A program made the translations under genes and the position numbers. Source: JANOGU01 sp964499865 (GTDB lineage Bacteria > Pseudomonadota > Alphaproteobacteria > Rhodobacterales > Rhodobacteraceae). From it: a stretch of DNA of 41,021 nucleotides. Below are positions 1 through 8,033 of the stretch, piece after piece. Every line of letters begins with the position of its first letter. Positions within the stretch are counted from its first letter, which is position 1. The stretch lies in the NCBI GenBank assembly GCA_964499865.1, contig CAZCPY010000009.1, forward strand, positions 1 to 41,021, given 5' to 3'. The notes beneath the pieces are model-generated. The model was given only the letters and a program-made list of their open reading frames with translations. It had not been told where the DNA came from and did not search any database.

Positions 1-527
1 GCTGCGGCGGCTATGTCGTGGGGCAGACGGTAAAGCTCTTGAAGCAGCACCACCTCTTGGACGACGCCGACGTGGTGATCTTCGACGTCCTCGGCGACGT
101 GGTCTGCGGCGGCTTTGCGGCCCCCCTCCAGCACGCCGACCGGGCGCTGATCGTCACCGCCAACGATTTCGACTCGATCTACGCGATGAACCGCATCATC
201 GCCGCGGTGCAGGCCAAGTCGTCGAACTACAAGGTCCGCCTGGCCGGCTGCGTCGCCAACCGTTCGCGCGAGACCAACGAGGTGGACCGCTTCTGCGACA
301 AGGTCGGCTTCAGGCGCATCGCCCACATGCCCGACATCGACGCCATCCGCCGGTCGCGGCTGAAGAAGAAGACGCTGTTCGAGATGGACAGCGACCCCGA
401 CGTGGACATCGCCCGCGCCGAATACCTGAGCCTCGCCAACCGGCTCTGGACCTCGGTCGGGGAAGACCCGCTGACCCCCGCCCCCCTGCCCGACCGCGAG
501 ATCTTCGAACTTCTGGGGTTCGACTGA
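1..527 (+). CDS. bchL: Protochlorophyllide reductase (dark-operative) iron protein BchL, 3' part
   Basis: BchL is the NifH-like ATPase of the light-independent protochlorophyllide oxidoreductase. It passes electrons to BchN-BchB during bacteriochlorophyll a synthesis. The gene enters from the left edge, and the first complete codon is at position 3. That codon is a Cys in the context CGGYVVG, and a second Cys in DVVCGGFAAPL lies exactly 34 residues later. In Rhodobacter BchL the ligands of the [4Fe-4S] cluster bridging the homodimer are Cys97 and Cys131, the same spacing. About 174 codons are present, consistent with the C-terminal 60% of a protein of about 300 aa. The C-terminus ends EIFELLGFD. 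The TGA stop overlaps the bchM start by one base (TGATG), so the two are translationally coupled. The N-terminal P-loop lies outside the window. Identification is secure. Confidence 0.97.
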   Translation, partial: CGGYVVGQTVKLLKQHHLLDDADVVIFDVLGDVVCGGFAAPLQHADRALIVTANDFDSIYAMNRIIAAVQAKSSNYKVRLAGCVANRSRETNEVDRFCDKVGFRRIAHMPDIDAIRRSRLKKKTLFEMDSDPDVDIARAEYLSLANRLWTSVGEDPLTPAPLPDREIFELLGFD

Positions 528-1183
528 TGGATTACACGACCACCCTCGCCCGCGTCGAAGGCTACTTCGACCAGACCGCCCGGGACACCTGGGCGCGGCT
601 GACGTCCGACGCCAAGGTCAGCCGCATCCGGCAGACCGTGCGCGAGGGGCGCGAGGCGATGCGCGCGCTGATGCTGTCGCGCCTGCCCGACGACCTGTCC
701 GGGGCGCGCGTCCTTGACGCGGGCTGCGGCACGGGTGCGGGGGCCGAAGCGCTGGCGGCACGGGGCGCGCAGGTGGTCGCGGTGGACATCTCGCCGCAGC
801 TGGTGGCGCTGGCGGCAGAGCGGATCGCGCCGGCGCTCAAGTCCCGCGTGACCTTCGCCGCGGGCGACATGCTGGCCGACCGCGGCCGGTTCGATGCGGT
901 GATCGCGATGGACAGCCTGATCTACTACCGCGAGCCCGACCTCGTCTCGGCGCTTTACGCCTTGACGCGCCGGACCGACGGCCCCGTCGTGTTCACGATC
1001 GCGCCGAAGACGCCGCTGCTCAGCCTGATGTGGAACGTCGGGAAGGTGTTCCCGCGCGCCGACCGGTCGCCGCAGATGGTGCCGCAGTCGCCCGGGGCGC
1101 TGGCCCGCCAGCCCGGCGTCAACCCGGTCGGCCGCATCGCGCGCGGTTTCTACATTTCTCAGGCGATGGAGGCGAGGGCATGA
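527..1183 (+). CDS. bchM: Magnesium-protoporphyrin IX O-methyltransferase BchM
   Basis: BchM methylates Mg-protoporphyrin IX at the C13 propionate using S-adenosylmethionine. It makes the monomethyl ester that is the substrate of the AcsF cyclase encoded four genes downstream. The 218-aa product has a class I methyltransferase fold. The SAM-binding glycine motif VLDAGCGTG is at residues 62-70, an acidic strand end VVAVDIS comes next, and a GDMLADRGRFDAVIAMDSLIYY segment follows. The C-terminal GRIARGFYISQAMEA is the family signature ending. The ATG is in the bchL stop overlap, and the TGA overlaps the lhaA ATG (ATGA). Length is normal for BchM (about 220-230 aa). Confidence 0.96.
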   Translation: MDYTTTLARVEGYFDQTARDTWARLTSDAKVSRIRQTVREGREAMRALMLSRLPDDLSGARVLDAGCGTGAGAEALAARGAQVVAVDISPQLVALAAERIAPALKSRVTFAAGDMLADRGRFDAVIAMDSLIYYREPDLVSALYALTRRTDGPVVFTIAPKTPLLSLMWNVGKVFPRADRSPQMVPQSPGALARQPGVNPVGRIARGFYISQAMEARA

Positions 1184-2610
1184 TCGTCACCCGCAAGCAC
1201 ATGAAGTCGCTGACGCTGCGCTGGCTGCCCTTCGCCGACGCGGCCTCGGACGACCTGCCGCTTGGCCAGCTTCTGCGGCTGTCGCTGTTCCAGGTTTCGG
1301 TCGGCATGGCCTCGGTGCTGCTTCTGGGCACGCTGAACCGGGTGATGATCGTCGAGATGGGCGTCGCCGCGTCGGTGGTGGCGGTGATGATCGCCCTGCC
1401 CGTCCTGTCGGCGCCGTTCCGCGCGCTGCTGGGCTTCCGCTCCGACACCTACCGTTCCGCCATCGGCTGGAAGCGCATCCCCTACCTGTGGTTCGGGTCG
1501 CTGTGGCAGATGGGGGGCCTCGCGATCATGCCCTTTGCCCTGATCGTGCTGTCGGGCGACCAGACGCTGGGCCCGGCCTGGGCGGGCGAGGTGCTGGCGG
1601 GGCTTGCGTTCCTGATGACCGGCATCGGCATGCACATGACGCAGACCGCGGGGCTTGCGCTGGCCTGCGACCGCGCGACCGACGAGACGCGGCCGCGCGT
1701 GGTGGCGCTGCTCTACGTCATGTTCCTGATCGGCGCGGCGTTTTCGTCGCTGGTCGTGGGCTGGCTGTTGACCGACTTCGACCAGATCACGCTGATCCGC
1801 GTGGTGCAGGGCTGCGCGCTGGCGACGCTGCTCATCAACATGGTCGCCCTGTGGAAGCAGGAGCGAGTCCGCCCGATGAGCCAGGCCGAACGGCAGGCAC
1901 CCCGGCCCCTGTTCCGCGACGCCTGGGCCGACTTCACCAGGGGCGGAGAGGCCGGGCGACTCCTGGTCGTGGTGGCGCTTGGCGCGCTCGGCTTCAACAT
2001 GCAGGACGTGCTGCTGGAACCCTACGGCGGGCAGATCCTGGGCCTGCCGGTCGCGGCGACGACGCTGCTGACGGCCACGTCGGCGGCGGGCGCCCTGGTG
2101 GGATTCGGCCTGTCGGCGCGCTGGCTGGTGCGCGGGATCGACCCCTACCGGCTGGCGGCGCGCGGGCTGCTGACCGGGATCGCGGCCTTTTCCGCGGTGG
2201 TCTTCGCGGCCCCCATGGACAGCGCGGCGGTGTTCTTCGCGGGGGCGGCGCTGATCGGGCTGGGGGGCGGGCTGTTCTCGGTCGCCACGCTGACGGCGGC
2301 GATGACCCTGCGCACCGATGTCGGCCGGGGCCTTGCGCTCGGCGCCTGGGGTGCTGCGCAGGCGACCGCGGCGGGCCTGGCCATCGGCCTCGGCGGGGCG
2401 TTGCGCGATGGGGTCGGGGCGCTGGCCGTGCGGGGCAGCTTCGGCGACGCCCTGAACTCACCCAGCTTTGGCTATTCCTTTGTCTATCACACGGAAATCC
2501 TTTTGCTTTTCGTCACGCTGATCGCCCTTGGCCCGCTTGTGCGGGTGGGGGGCCAAACCGGAATGCAGGGCGGGGGGGCCAGGTTCGGCCTGTCCGACCT
2601 GCCCACCTGA
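1180..2610 (+). CDS. lhaA: Light-harvesting 1 assembly protein LhaA (PucC family)
   Basis: LhaA is an inner-membrane transporter-like protein (PucC/BCD family within the major facilitator superfamily) needed for efficient LH1 antenna assembly. The 476-aa product begins MIVTRKHMKSLTLRWLPFAD and has about twelve hydrophobic segments. The family signature FRALLGFRSDTYRSAIGWKRIPYLW lies after the second membrane segment. The reading frame is open upstream to 1030, but the ATG at 1180 overlaps the bchM stop (ATGA), giving the operon-like start used here. The last part of the gene (about 2455-2520) has unusually many A/T-ending codons for this genome and may carry a promoter for puhA. The puhA start follows 15 bases after the stop. 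Confidence 0.94.
   Translation: MIVTRKHMKSLTLRWLPFADAASDDLPLGQLLRLSLFQVSVGMASVLLLGTLNRVMIVEMGVAASVVAVMIALPVLSAPFRALLGFRSDTYRSAIGWKRIPYLWFGSLWQMGGLAIMPFALIVLSGDQTLGPAWAGEVLAGLAFLMTGIGMHMTQTAGLALACDRATDETRPRVVALLYVMFLIGAAFSSLVVGWLLTDFDQITLIRVVQGCALATLLINMVALWKQERVRPMSQAERQAPRPLFRDAWADFTRGGEAGRLLVVVALGALGFNMQDVLLEPYGGQILGLPVAATTLLTATSAAGALVGFGLSARWLVRGIDPYRLAARGLLTGIAAFSAVVFAAPMDSAAVFFAGAALIGLGGGLFSVATLTAAMTLRTDVGRGLALGAWGAAQATAAGLAIGLGGALRDGVGALAVRGSFGDALNSPSFGYSFVYHTEILLLFVTLIALGPLVRVGGQTGMQGGGARFGLSDLPT
2455..2520 (+). promoter_or_regulatory. AT-rich codon patch at 3' end of lhaA, possible puhA promoter region
   Basis: Within the lhaA frame the codons encoding roughly SPSFGYSFVYHTEILLLF include TCA, TTT, TAT, TTT, TAT, GAA, CTT, TTG and CTT. 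Almost every codon before and after ends in G or C. Such a patch inside a gene, 100-170 bases upstream of puhA, suggests that a promoter or protein-binding site constrains the sequence. In Rhodobacter capsulatus a puhA promoter is known inside the equivalent gene (F1696). I could not pick out a convincing -35/-10 pair or a TGT-N12-ACA PpsR site, so this is an inference from base composition only. Confidence 0.35.
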
Positions 2611-2625
2611 CCACGGAGGACAGTC

Positions 2626-3408
2626 ATGGTTGGTGTCAACTTCTTCGGCGACTTCGATCTCGCCTCGCTGGCGATCTGGAGCTTCTGGCTCTTCTTCGCG
2701 CTGCTCGTCTACTATCTGCAGACCGAGAACATGCGCGAGGGCTTCCCGCTGGAAACCGAGGACGGCAAGGCCGCCCCGAACCAGGGGCCCTTCCCGGTGC
2801 CCAAGCCCAAGACCTTTGCCCTGCCCCACGGGCGCGGCAGCGTCACCGTGCCGTCGGCCGAGAACGAGGCGGCGCATCGCCGCGGCGACCTGGCGCTGGC
2901 CCGCACCGCCGCATCCGAGGGCTTTCCGCACATGCCGACCGGCAATCCGATGGCCGACGGCGTGGGCCCGGCCGCATGGGCGCCGCGGCGCGACATCCCC
3001 GAACTTGACGGCCACGGCCACAACAAGATCGCGCCGCTGGCCACCGCCACGGGCTTTTCCGTCACCGCCGGGCGCGACCCGCGGGGGATGAAGGTCCAGG
3101 CCAACGATCTGGCGATGGTCGGCACGGTGTCGGACATGTGGATCGACGGTTCCGAACAGCTGGCCCGTTACCTCGAGGTCACGCTCGACGGCGGCGTCAA
3201 GCGGCTGATCCCGCTGCCGATGGCCAGGATCAAGTCCGACCGCGTGGTCGTCTCGGCCCTGTCGTCCGGCCAGTTCGCGGGCATCCCCGCGACCCGTTCG
3301 ACCACCGAAGTGACGATGCTCGAGGAAGACAAGATCTCGGGCTACGTCGCCGGCGGCACCCTGTACAACGACGGCCGCGCCTCGAAATGGCGCGCGCTGT
3401 TCGGCTGA
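2626..3408 (+). CDS. puhA: Photosynthetic reaction centre H subunit PuhA
   Basis: PuhA caps the cytoplasmic face of the L/M reaction-centre core and shapes the proton path to the QB quinone. The 260-aa product has a short periplasmic N-terminus (MVGVNFFGDFDLA). A single membrane helix spans about residues 11-30, and the classic YLQTENMREGFPLE sequence follows at the cytoplasmic boundary. The rest is the beta-rich PRC-barrel-like cytoplasmic domain, ending GGTLYNDGRASKWRALFG. The length matches known H subunits (254-260 aa). A Shine-Dalgarno-like GGAGGAC lies just before the ATG. The gene lies between lhaA and the assembly genes puhB and puhC, the standard arrangement. Confidence 0.98.
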   Translation: MVGVNFFGDFDLASLAIWSFWLFFALLVYYLQTENMREGFPLETEDGKAAPNQGPFPVPKPKTFALPHGRGSVTVPSAENEAAHRRGDLALARTAASEGFPHMPTGNPMADGVGPAAWAPRRDIPELDGHGHNKIAPLATATGFSVTAGRDPRGMKVQANDLAMVGTVSDMWIDGSEQLARYLEVTLDGGVKRLIPLPMARIKSDRVVVSALSSGQFAGIPATRSTTEVTMLEEDKISGYVAGGTLYNDGRASKWRALFG

Positions 3409-3430
3409 CCTCGTCAAAGGACCTGCGCCC

Positions 3431-4057
3431 ATGTCCCAAGACGATTTCGCCTTCGAACACGCCCCCGGCCTTCCCGCGCCCTTGCCGCGCGGCGAGACGG
3501 TCCTGTGGCAGGGTCGCCCCGCCACCCTGCGCCTGGCAGTCGAGGCCTTCGGGCTGAACTGGCTGGCGCTCTACTTCGCCGCCCTGATCCTGTGGCGCGC
3601 CGCGGTCGGCTTCGGCCGCGGCGGTCTGCCGGGGGCGCTGGCCTACGGCCTGCCCTACATCGCCGTCGCCGCCGCGGCGGGGGCGGTCGTGCTGCTGATG
3701 GCCTGGGCCCAGGCCCGCGCCGCGGTCTACACGATCACCTCGGCCCGCGTGGTGATGCGCGTGGGTGCGGCGCTGTCGGTGACGCTGCAGATCCCCTTCA
3801 CCCAGATCGAGACCGCCGGGCTCGACCTGCGCCGCGGTGGCAGCGGCACCGTGGCGCTCAGGACCACGCAAGCCTCGCTCGCCTATGCCGTGCTCTGGCC
3901 GCATGTCCGCCCCTGGGCGATACGCGCGCCCGAACCCGCGCTGCGCTGCATCCCCGATGCCGCGCGCGTGGCGGCGCTGCTGGCCGAAGCGGCCGAGACG
4001 CGCATTCTGCAACCCGTCATCTCCGGCCCGGCGCCCGCGCCGGTCCCGGCCGAATAG
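3431..4057 (+). CDS. puhB: Photosynthetic complex assembly protein PuhB
   Basis: PuhB is a membrane protein that helps reaction-centre assembly and, indirectly, formation of the RC-LH1 core. The 208-aa product has two adjacent membrane helices, at about residues 37-56 and 75-93. A small soluble beta-domain of the bacterial PH type follows, with the phrase YTITSARVVMRVGAALSVTLQIPF and then a C-terminal helix. It sits 22 bases after puhA and 12 bases before puhC. Order, length and topology agree with Rhodobacter PuhB (orf214). Confidence 0.92.
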   Translation: MSQDDFAFEHAPGLPAPLPRGETVLWQGRPATLRLAVEAFGLNWLALYFAALILWRAAVGFGRGGLPGALAYGLPYIAVAAAAGAVVLLMAWAQARAAVYTITSARVVMRVGAALSVTLQIPFTQIETAGLDLRRGGSGTVALRTTQASLAYAVLWPHVRPWAIRAPEPALRCIPDAARVAALLAEAAETRILQPVISGPAPAPVPAE

Positions 4058-4069
4058 GGGAACCCTGCC

Positions 4070-4525
4070 ATGACCTTCCGCGAAACCCCCGCCCTGGCCG
4101 AACGCGACCGGGAGATGATCCCAAAGGTCCTCTTGCGCGCGATGCTGGCGCTGGTGCTCGTCGCGCTGTCGCTGACCACCTACGCGGTCGTCTCCGGCCG
4201 CGAAAAGGTCGGCCGCCCCGCCCAGGGCGCCGTGGTGGCCGAACGCATGATCGTGCTGACCGGCGGACCCGGGCAGTCGGTCACCGTGACCTCGGGCGAC
4301 GAGGTGCTGGCACAGATGGACCACGGCGGCTTTGTCACCGTGATCCAGAACGGCCTGATGACCGAACGGCGCAAGCGCGGTGTCGATCAGGGCCTGCCGG
4401 TCCGGCTGGCAAGATACGACAACGGCCGGTTTGCCGTGGAAGACCCCGCCACCGGCTGGAGCGTCGAGCTCTACGCCTTCGGCGGCGACAACGAGGCGGC
4501 CTTCGCGCGCTTCCTCGAACCATAA
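4070..4525 (+). CDS. puhC: Photosynthetic complex assembly protein PuhC
   Basis: PuhC is a single-span membrane protein that in Rhodobacter is needed for proper RC-LH1(-PufX) organisation. The product is 151 aa, with a cytoplasmic N-terminus of about 18 residues and one helix (LLRAMLALVLVALSLTTYAVV). A periplasmic C-terminal domain rich in short beta strands then follows (GQSVTVTSGDEVLAQMDHGGFVTVIQNG, in part). The name rests on its position directly after puhB and on size and topology, since the sequence itself is poorly conserved in the family. Confidence 0.88.
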   Translation: MTFRETPALAERDREMIPKVLLRAMLALVLVALSLTTYAVVSGREKVGRPAQGAVVAERMIVLTGGPGQSVTVTSGDEVLAQMDHGGFVTVIQNGLMTERRKRGVDQGLPVRLARYDNGRFAVEDPATGWSVELYAFGGDNEAAFARFLEP

Positions 4526-4543
4526 AGACAGGGAACCACCGCC

Positions 4544-4840
4544 ATGGGAATCTTCACCAGGAAAAGCGAGCAGGTGCCGGTGACCGTCGAGGTCTCGCAC
4601 CGCTTCGAAAGCCTGCACGCCCACGTCCGCTTCAACAACGGCGCCATCGTCCATCCGGGCGACGAGGTGCTGGTCCACGGCCGCCCCATCATGGCGGCCT
4701 GGGGCGAGGTCATCACCGAGGACCGCACCGCCACGATCACCCGCGCAAGCTGGCTGGAACGCCAGTGGACGCGCCTGACGGGCGATTTCGGGTTCATCGA
4801 ACTGTGCGAATTCTCGTTTTCCGACGAGGTGATGTCATGA
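4544..4840 (+). CDS. Conserved small protein of the puh operon (function unknown)
   Basis: A 98-aa soluble protein lies between puhC and acsF. Rhodobacterales photosynthesis clusters carry a small ORF at this position, usually listed only as hypothetical. It starts MGIFTRKSEQVPVTVEV and has a predicted mixed beta fold with phrases FNNGAIVHPGDEVLVHG and MAAWGEVITEDRTATIT. It ends in an acidic ELCEFSFSDEVMS. I see no signal peptide, membrane helix, metal motif or catalytic signature. Its TGA overlaps the acsF ATG (ATGA), so the two proteins are probably made in step. That suggests a role connected to the cyclase reaction or to early assembly. The function is an inference from context only. Confidence 0.85.
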   Translation: MGIFTRKSEQVPVTVEVSHRFESLHAHVRFNNGAIVHPGDEVLVHGRPIMAAWGEVITEDRTATITRASWLERQWTRLTGDFGFIELCEFSFSDEVMS

Positions 4841-5946
4841 ACGCCCCCGCCCCGAACCTGCACGCCACCACGCATGACGAACTGCACGCCGAAATGGCGG
4901 ACGCCTTCGACACCACCGCGATGGCGACAGAGACGACGATGCTCAGCCCTCGGTTCTACACCACCGATTTCGACGAGATGGATGCCATCGACGTCACGCC
5001 CGTGCGCGCGGAATGGGACCGGCTGATCGCGCAGATGAAGTCCGACCCCAACCGCGGCCATTTCAGGAAGAACGCCGACTGGGACCAGATCGACTGGGCG
5101 GGCATGGAGCCGGGCCTGCGGGCCGAGTTCATCGACTTCTTGGTGTCCTCCTGCACCGCCGAATTCTCGGGCTGCGTGCTCTACAAGGAGATGAAGCGGC
5201 GCGGCAACAACCCCGACATCTGCGAGCTGTTCAGCTACATGTCGCGCGACGAGGCCCGCCACGCGGGCTTCATCAACGACGCGCTGCGCGAGGCGGGCGT
5301 GGCGGTGAACCTGGGCTTCCTGACCAAGGCCAAGAAATACACCTACTTCCGCCCGCGGTTCATCTACTACGCCACCTACCTGTCGGAAAAGATCGGCTAC
5401 GCCCGCTACATCACCATCTTCCGCCACCTCGAGGCGCACCCCGAACACCGCTTCCACCCGATCTTCAAGTGGTTCCGCGAATGGTGCAACGACGAGTTCA
5501 GCCACGGCGAGGCCTTCGCGCTCTTGATGAAGACCGACCCGAAGATCACCGAAAGCTGGTCCGCCAGGCTTTGGATCAGGTTCTTCCTGACCGCGGTCTA
5601 CTCCACCATGTATGTGCGCGATCATGCCCGGCCCAGGTTCCACAAGGCGCTGGGGGTCGACATCGAGTGGTATGACCAGGAGGTCTTCCGCAAGACCTCG
5701 ACCATCGCGCGCCAGATCTTCCCGGTGGAGATCGACATCGACCACCCCGCCTGGCTGCCCGGCCTCAGGCGCATGGAACGCGCCTTCCGCGACATGGACG
5801 CCGCGAAGAAGCGGGGCGGCGCCATCGGCAAGATCAGGGGATGGGCGGCCTCTGCCCGCGCCGCCGCGGCCTTCGCGCGGCTCTACCTCATTCCGGTGAA
5901 GCAGGTTGCTGCACCGGCCTCCGTGCGGCTGGAACCGGCCTACTGA
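4837..5946 (+). CDS. acsF: Aerobic Mg-protoporphyrin IX monomethyl ester (oxidative) cyclase AcsF
   Basis: AcsF is the membrane-associated diiron enzyme that uses O2 to form the fifth (E) ring of bacteriochlorophyll, giving divinyl protochlorophyllide. The 369-aa product shows the ferritin-like four-helix ligand motifs: AEFSGC with Glu at about 109, DEARH with Glu139 and His142, and NDEFSHGEA with Glu220, His223 and Glu225. The ATG at 4837 overlaps the stop of the preceding 98-aa gene. The presence of acsF means the cell can make bacteriochlorophyll in oxygen. The O2-independent cyclase BchE is not encoded in this window. A strong hairpin follows the stop codon. Confidence 0.97.
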   Translation: MNAPAPNLHATTHDELHAEMADAFDTTAMATETTMLSPRFYTTDFDEMDAIDVTPVRAEWDRLIAQMKSDPNRGHFRKNADWDQIDWAGMEPGLRAEFIDFLVSSCTAEFSGCVLYKEMKRRGNNPDICELFSYMSRDEARHAGFINDALREAGVAVNLGFLTKAKKYTYFRPRFIYYATYLSEKIGYARYITIFRHLEAHPEHRFHPIFKWFREWCNDEFSHGEAFALLMKTDPKITESWSARLWIRFFLTAVYSTMYVRDHARPRFHKALGVDIEWYDQEVFRKTSTIARQIFPVEIDIDHPAWLPGLRRMERAFRDMDAAKKRGGAIGKIRGWAASARAAAAFARLYLIPVKQVAAPASVRLEPAY

Positions 5947-5962
5947 GCCGACCGGCCAACCC

Positions 5963-6000
5963 CCGCCGGGGGCGGGATGGGCGCGTCCCGTCCCCGGCGG
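5963..6000 (+). repeat. Long hairpin between acsF and puhE
   Basis: The two arms, 5963-5977 and 5986-6000, pair over 15 bp with a single G-U wobble around the loop TGGGCGCG. The hairpin starts 16 bases after the acsF stop and ends 23 bases before the puhE ATG. No T-run follows, so it looks less like a classical terminator. It may instead be an intercistronic structure that attenuates read-through or protects the 3' end of the upstream message. Confidence 0.7.
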
Positions 6001-6023
6001 AGCGAACAACGAAAGGAGACCCC

Positions 6024-6806
6024 ATGCTGGAAAACCCCTGGATCACGGCCCTGGCGGCCCTGTTCCTGTGGTGGTTTTCCACGGGGCTGCTGATGTGGCG
6101 CGTGCGCGTGGCCGACAACGGCGGGCGCGATGCGCATTCCTGGTCGGTCCTGCTGACCCTGCCCCTGCTGGCCGCGGGCATCGTCGGCGCCCGCCTGACC
6201 GCCGCCGACGCCACCCCCGCGGGCGCCTTCCTCGCCTTCCTGTCGGCCATGGCCGTCTGGGGCTGGATCGAGCTTGCCTTCCTGTCGGGCCTCATCACCG
6301 GCCCCTCGACCGCCCCCTGCCCGCCCGGCGCCTCGACCTGGGCGCGGTTCCGCAGCGGCGCGCTGGCGCTGGCCTGGCACGAGGCGGCGCTGTTCGCAGG
6401 CCTTGCCGCCATCGAAGTGTCCACCCGCGGCGGCGAGCACCGCTTTGCCTTCTGGACCTACGCGATCCTGTTCGGCGCCCGCATCTCGGCCAAGCTGAAC
6501 CTGTTTCTGGGCGTGCCCCGGTTCCACGCCGAATTCCTGCCGCGCGCCCTGTCGCACCTGCCCAGCCACTTCCGCAGGGCCGAGATGAACGCGCTGTTCC
6601 CGGTGTCGATCACGCTCCTGTCGCTGGCCGCCTACCGCTGGCTCGACCGGCTTTGGAATGCCGAAACGCCGGGGGCCGAGACGGGCTTTGTGCTGCTGCT
6701 GTCCCTCACCCTGCTGGCGCTTCTTGAACACTGGTTCATGGTGCTGCCGCTGCCCGACCAGAAACTCTGGCGCTGGATGATCCCGGCGCACCGGACCGAC
6801 CCTTAA
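6024..6806 (+). CDS. puhE: Photosynthetic complex assembly protein PuhE (DUF3623)
   Basis: PuhE is a polytopic membrane protein. In Rhodobacter capsulatus it moderates bacteriochlorophyll synthesis and assists reaction-centre accumulation. The 260-aa product has about six to seven membrane helices, and residues such as WHEAALF and LNLFLGVPRFHAEFLP fit the DUF3623 family. The frame is open from 5841, but the ATG at 6024 has a good ribosome-binding site (GAAAGGAG, seven bases upstream) and begins MLENPWITALAALFLWWFSTG, as in relatives. The preceding 77 bases hold the hairpin. hemA follows 15 bases after the stop. Confidence 0.93.
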   Translation: MLENPWITALAALFLWWFSTGLLMWRVRVADNGGRDAHSWSVLLTLPLLAAGIVGARLTAADATPAGAFLAFLSAMAVWGWIELAFLSGLITGPSTAPCPPGASTWARFRSGALALAWHEAALFAGLAAIEVSTRGGEHRFAFWTYAILFGARISAKLNLFLGVPRFHAEFLPRALSHLPSHFRRAEMNALFPVSITLLSLAAYRWLDRLWNAETPGAETGFVLLLSLTLLALLEHWFMVLPLPDQKLWRWMIPAHRTDP

Positions 6807-6821
6807 GAAAGGCCCCCGACG

Positions 6822-8033
6822 ATGGATTTCCAAGGCTTCTTCACCCAGGAACTCGACGCGCTGAAACGCGAGGGGAACTATCGCATCTTTGCCGAACTGG
6901 AACGCGCCTGCGGCAAGTTTCCACAGGCCCGCCGCCACGCCGACGGTTGCGTCGAGGACATCACCGTCTGGTGTTCCAACGACTACCTCGGCATGGGCCA
7001 GAACCCGGGCGTGGTGCAGGCGATGGTGGACACCGTGCAGGCCTGCGGCACCGGCGCCGGCGGCACCCGCAACATCAGCGGCAACGCGCATCACCACCTG
7101 CTCTTGGAGGCGGAACTGGCCGACCTGCACGGCAAGGAGGCGGCGCTGCTGTTCACCTCGGGCTACGTGTCGAACTGGGCGGCGCTGTCGACGCTGGGCG
7201 GCCGCATTCCGGGCGTGGTGATCCTGTCGGACGAGATGAACCATGCCTCGATGATCGAGGGCATCCGCCATTCCCGCGCCGACAAGGTGCTGTGGCGGCA
7301 CAACGACTGGCGCGACCTCGACCGCAAGCTCAAGGCCGTGGGCGACCGGCCGAAGCTGGTGGCCTTCGAGAGCGTCTATTCGATGGACGGCGACATTGCC
7401 CCCATCCGCGAGATCGTCGAGGTGGCCGAGGCGCACGGCGCCATGACCTACATCGACGAGGTGCACGCGGTCGGCATGTACGGCCCCCGCGGCGGCGGCG
7501 TGTCGGAACGCGAGGGCCTGGCGCACCGCATCGACCTGATTGAGGGAACGCTGGGCAAGGCCGACGGCGTCGTCGGCGGCTATGTCACCGGCACGGCAGC
7601 GATGTGCGACTTCATCCGCAGCTTTGCCAGCGGGTTCATCTTCACCACCGCCCTGCCCCCTGCGGTCGCCGCGGCGGCGGCGGCCTCGATCCGCCACCTC
7701 AAGACCTCGGACAGCGAACGGCTGGCACAGCGCGACCGCGTGGCGCGCCTGCGCGCCGCGCTGGACCGCCAGGGCATTCCGCACATGCAGAACGACAGCC
7801 ACATCATCCCGGTGATGATCGGCGATCCGGTCAAGTGCCGCATGATCAGCGACATCCTGATGCGCGACTGGGGCATCTACGTGCAGCCGATCAACTACCC
7901 CACCGTGCCCAAGGGCACCGAACGGCTGCGCATCACGCCCTCGCCGCTGCATACGGACGCCGACATTGACAGGCTTGTGACCGCACTGGCCGGGCTTTGG
8001 AGGCATTGTGCATTGTCGCATGCGGTTGCCTGA
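6822..8033 (+). CDS. hemA: 5-Aminolevulinate synthase
   Basis: This PLP enzyme condenses glycine and succinyl-CoA to 5-aminolevulinate, the first committed step of haem and bacteriochlorophyll synthesis. The 403-aa length is typical. Seen motifs are CSNDYLGMG (51-59), the glycine-rich GTGAGGTRNISGNAHHH (77-92), DEMNHASMIEG, and IDEVHAVGMYG with the Asp that contacts the PLP ring nitrogen. GTLGKADGVVGGY carries the Schiff-base Lys at 246. In most family members an aromatic residue follows KA, and here it is Asp248. The gene ends the puh operon, so precursor supply is coupled to reaction-centre synthesis. Such cluster-linked copies are usual in Rhodobacterales, and a second gene elsewhere is likely but not visible here. 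Confidence 0.95.
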   Translation: MDFQGFFTQELDALKREGNYRIFAELERACGKFPQARRHADGCVEDITVWCSNDYLGMGQNPGVVQAMVDTVQACGTGAGGTRNISGNAHHHLLLEAELADLHGKEAALLFTSGYVSNWAALSTLGGRIPGVVILSDEMNHASMIEGIRHSRADKVLWRHNDWRDLDRKLKAVGDRPKLVAFESVYSMDGDIAPIREIVEVAEAHGAMTYIDEVHAVGMYGPRGGGVSEREGLAHRIDLIEGTLGKADGVVGGYVTGTAAMCDFIRSFASGFIFTTALPPAVAAAAAASIRHLKTSDSERLAQRDRVARLRAALDRQGIPHMQNDSHIIPVMIGDPVKCRMISDILMRDWGIYVQPINYPTVPKGTERLRITPSPLHTDADIDRLVTALAGLWRHCALSHAVA

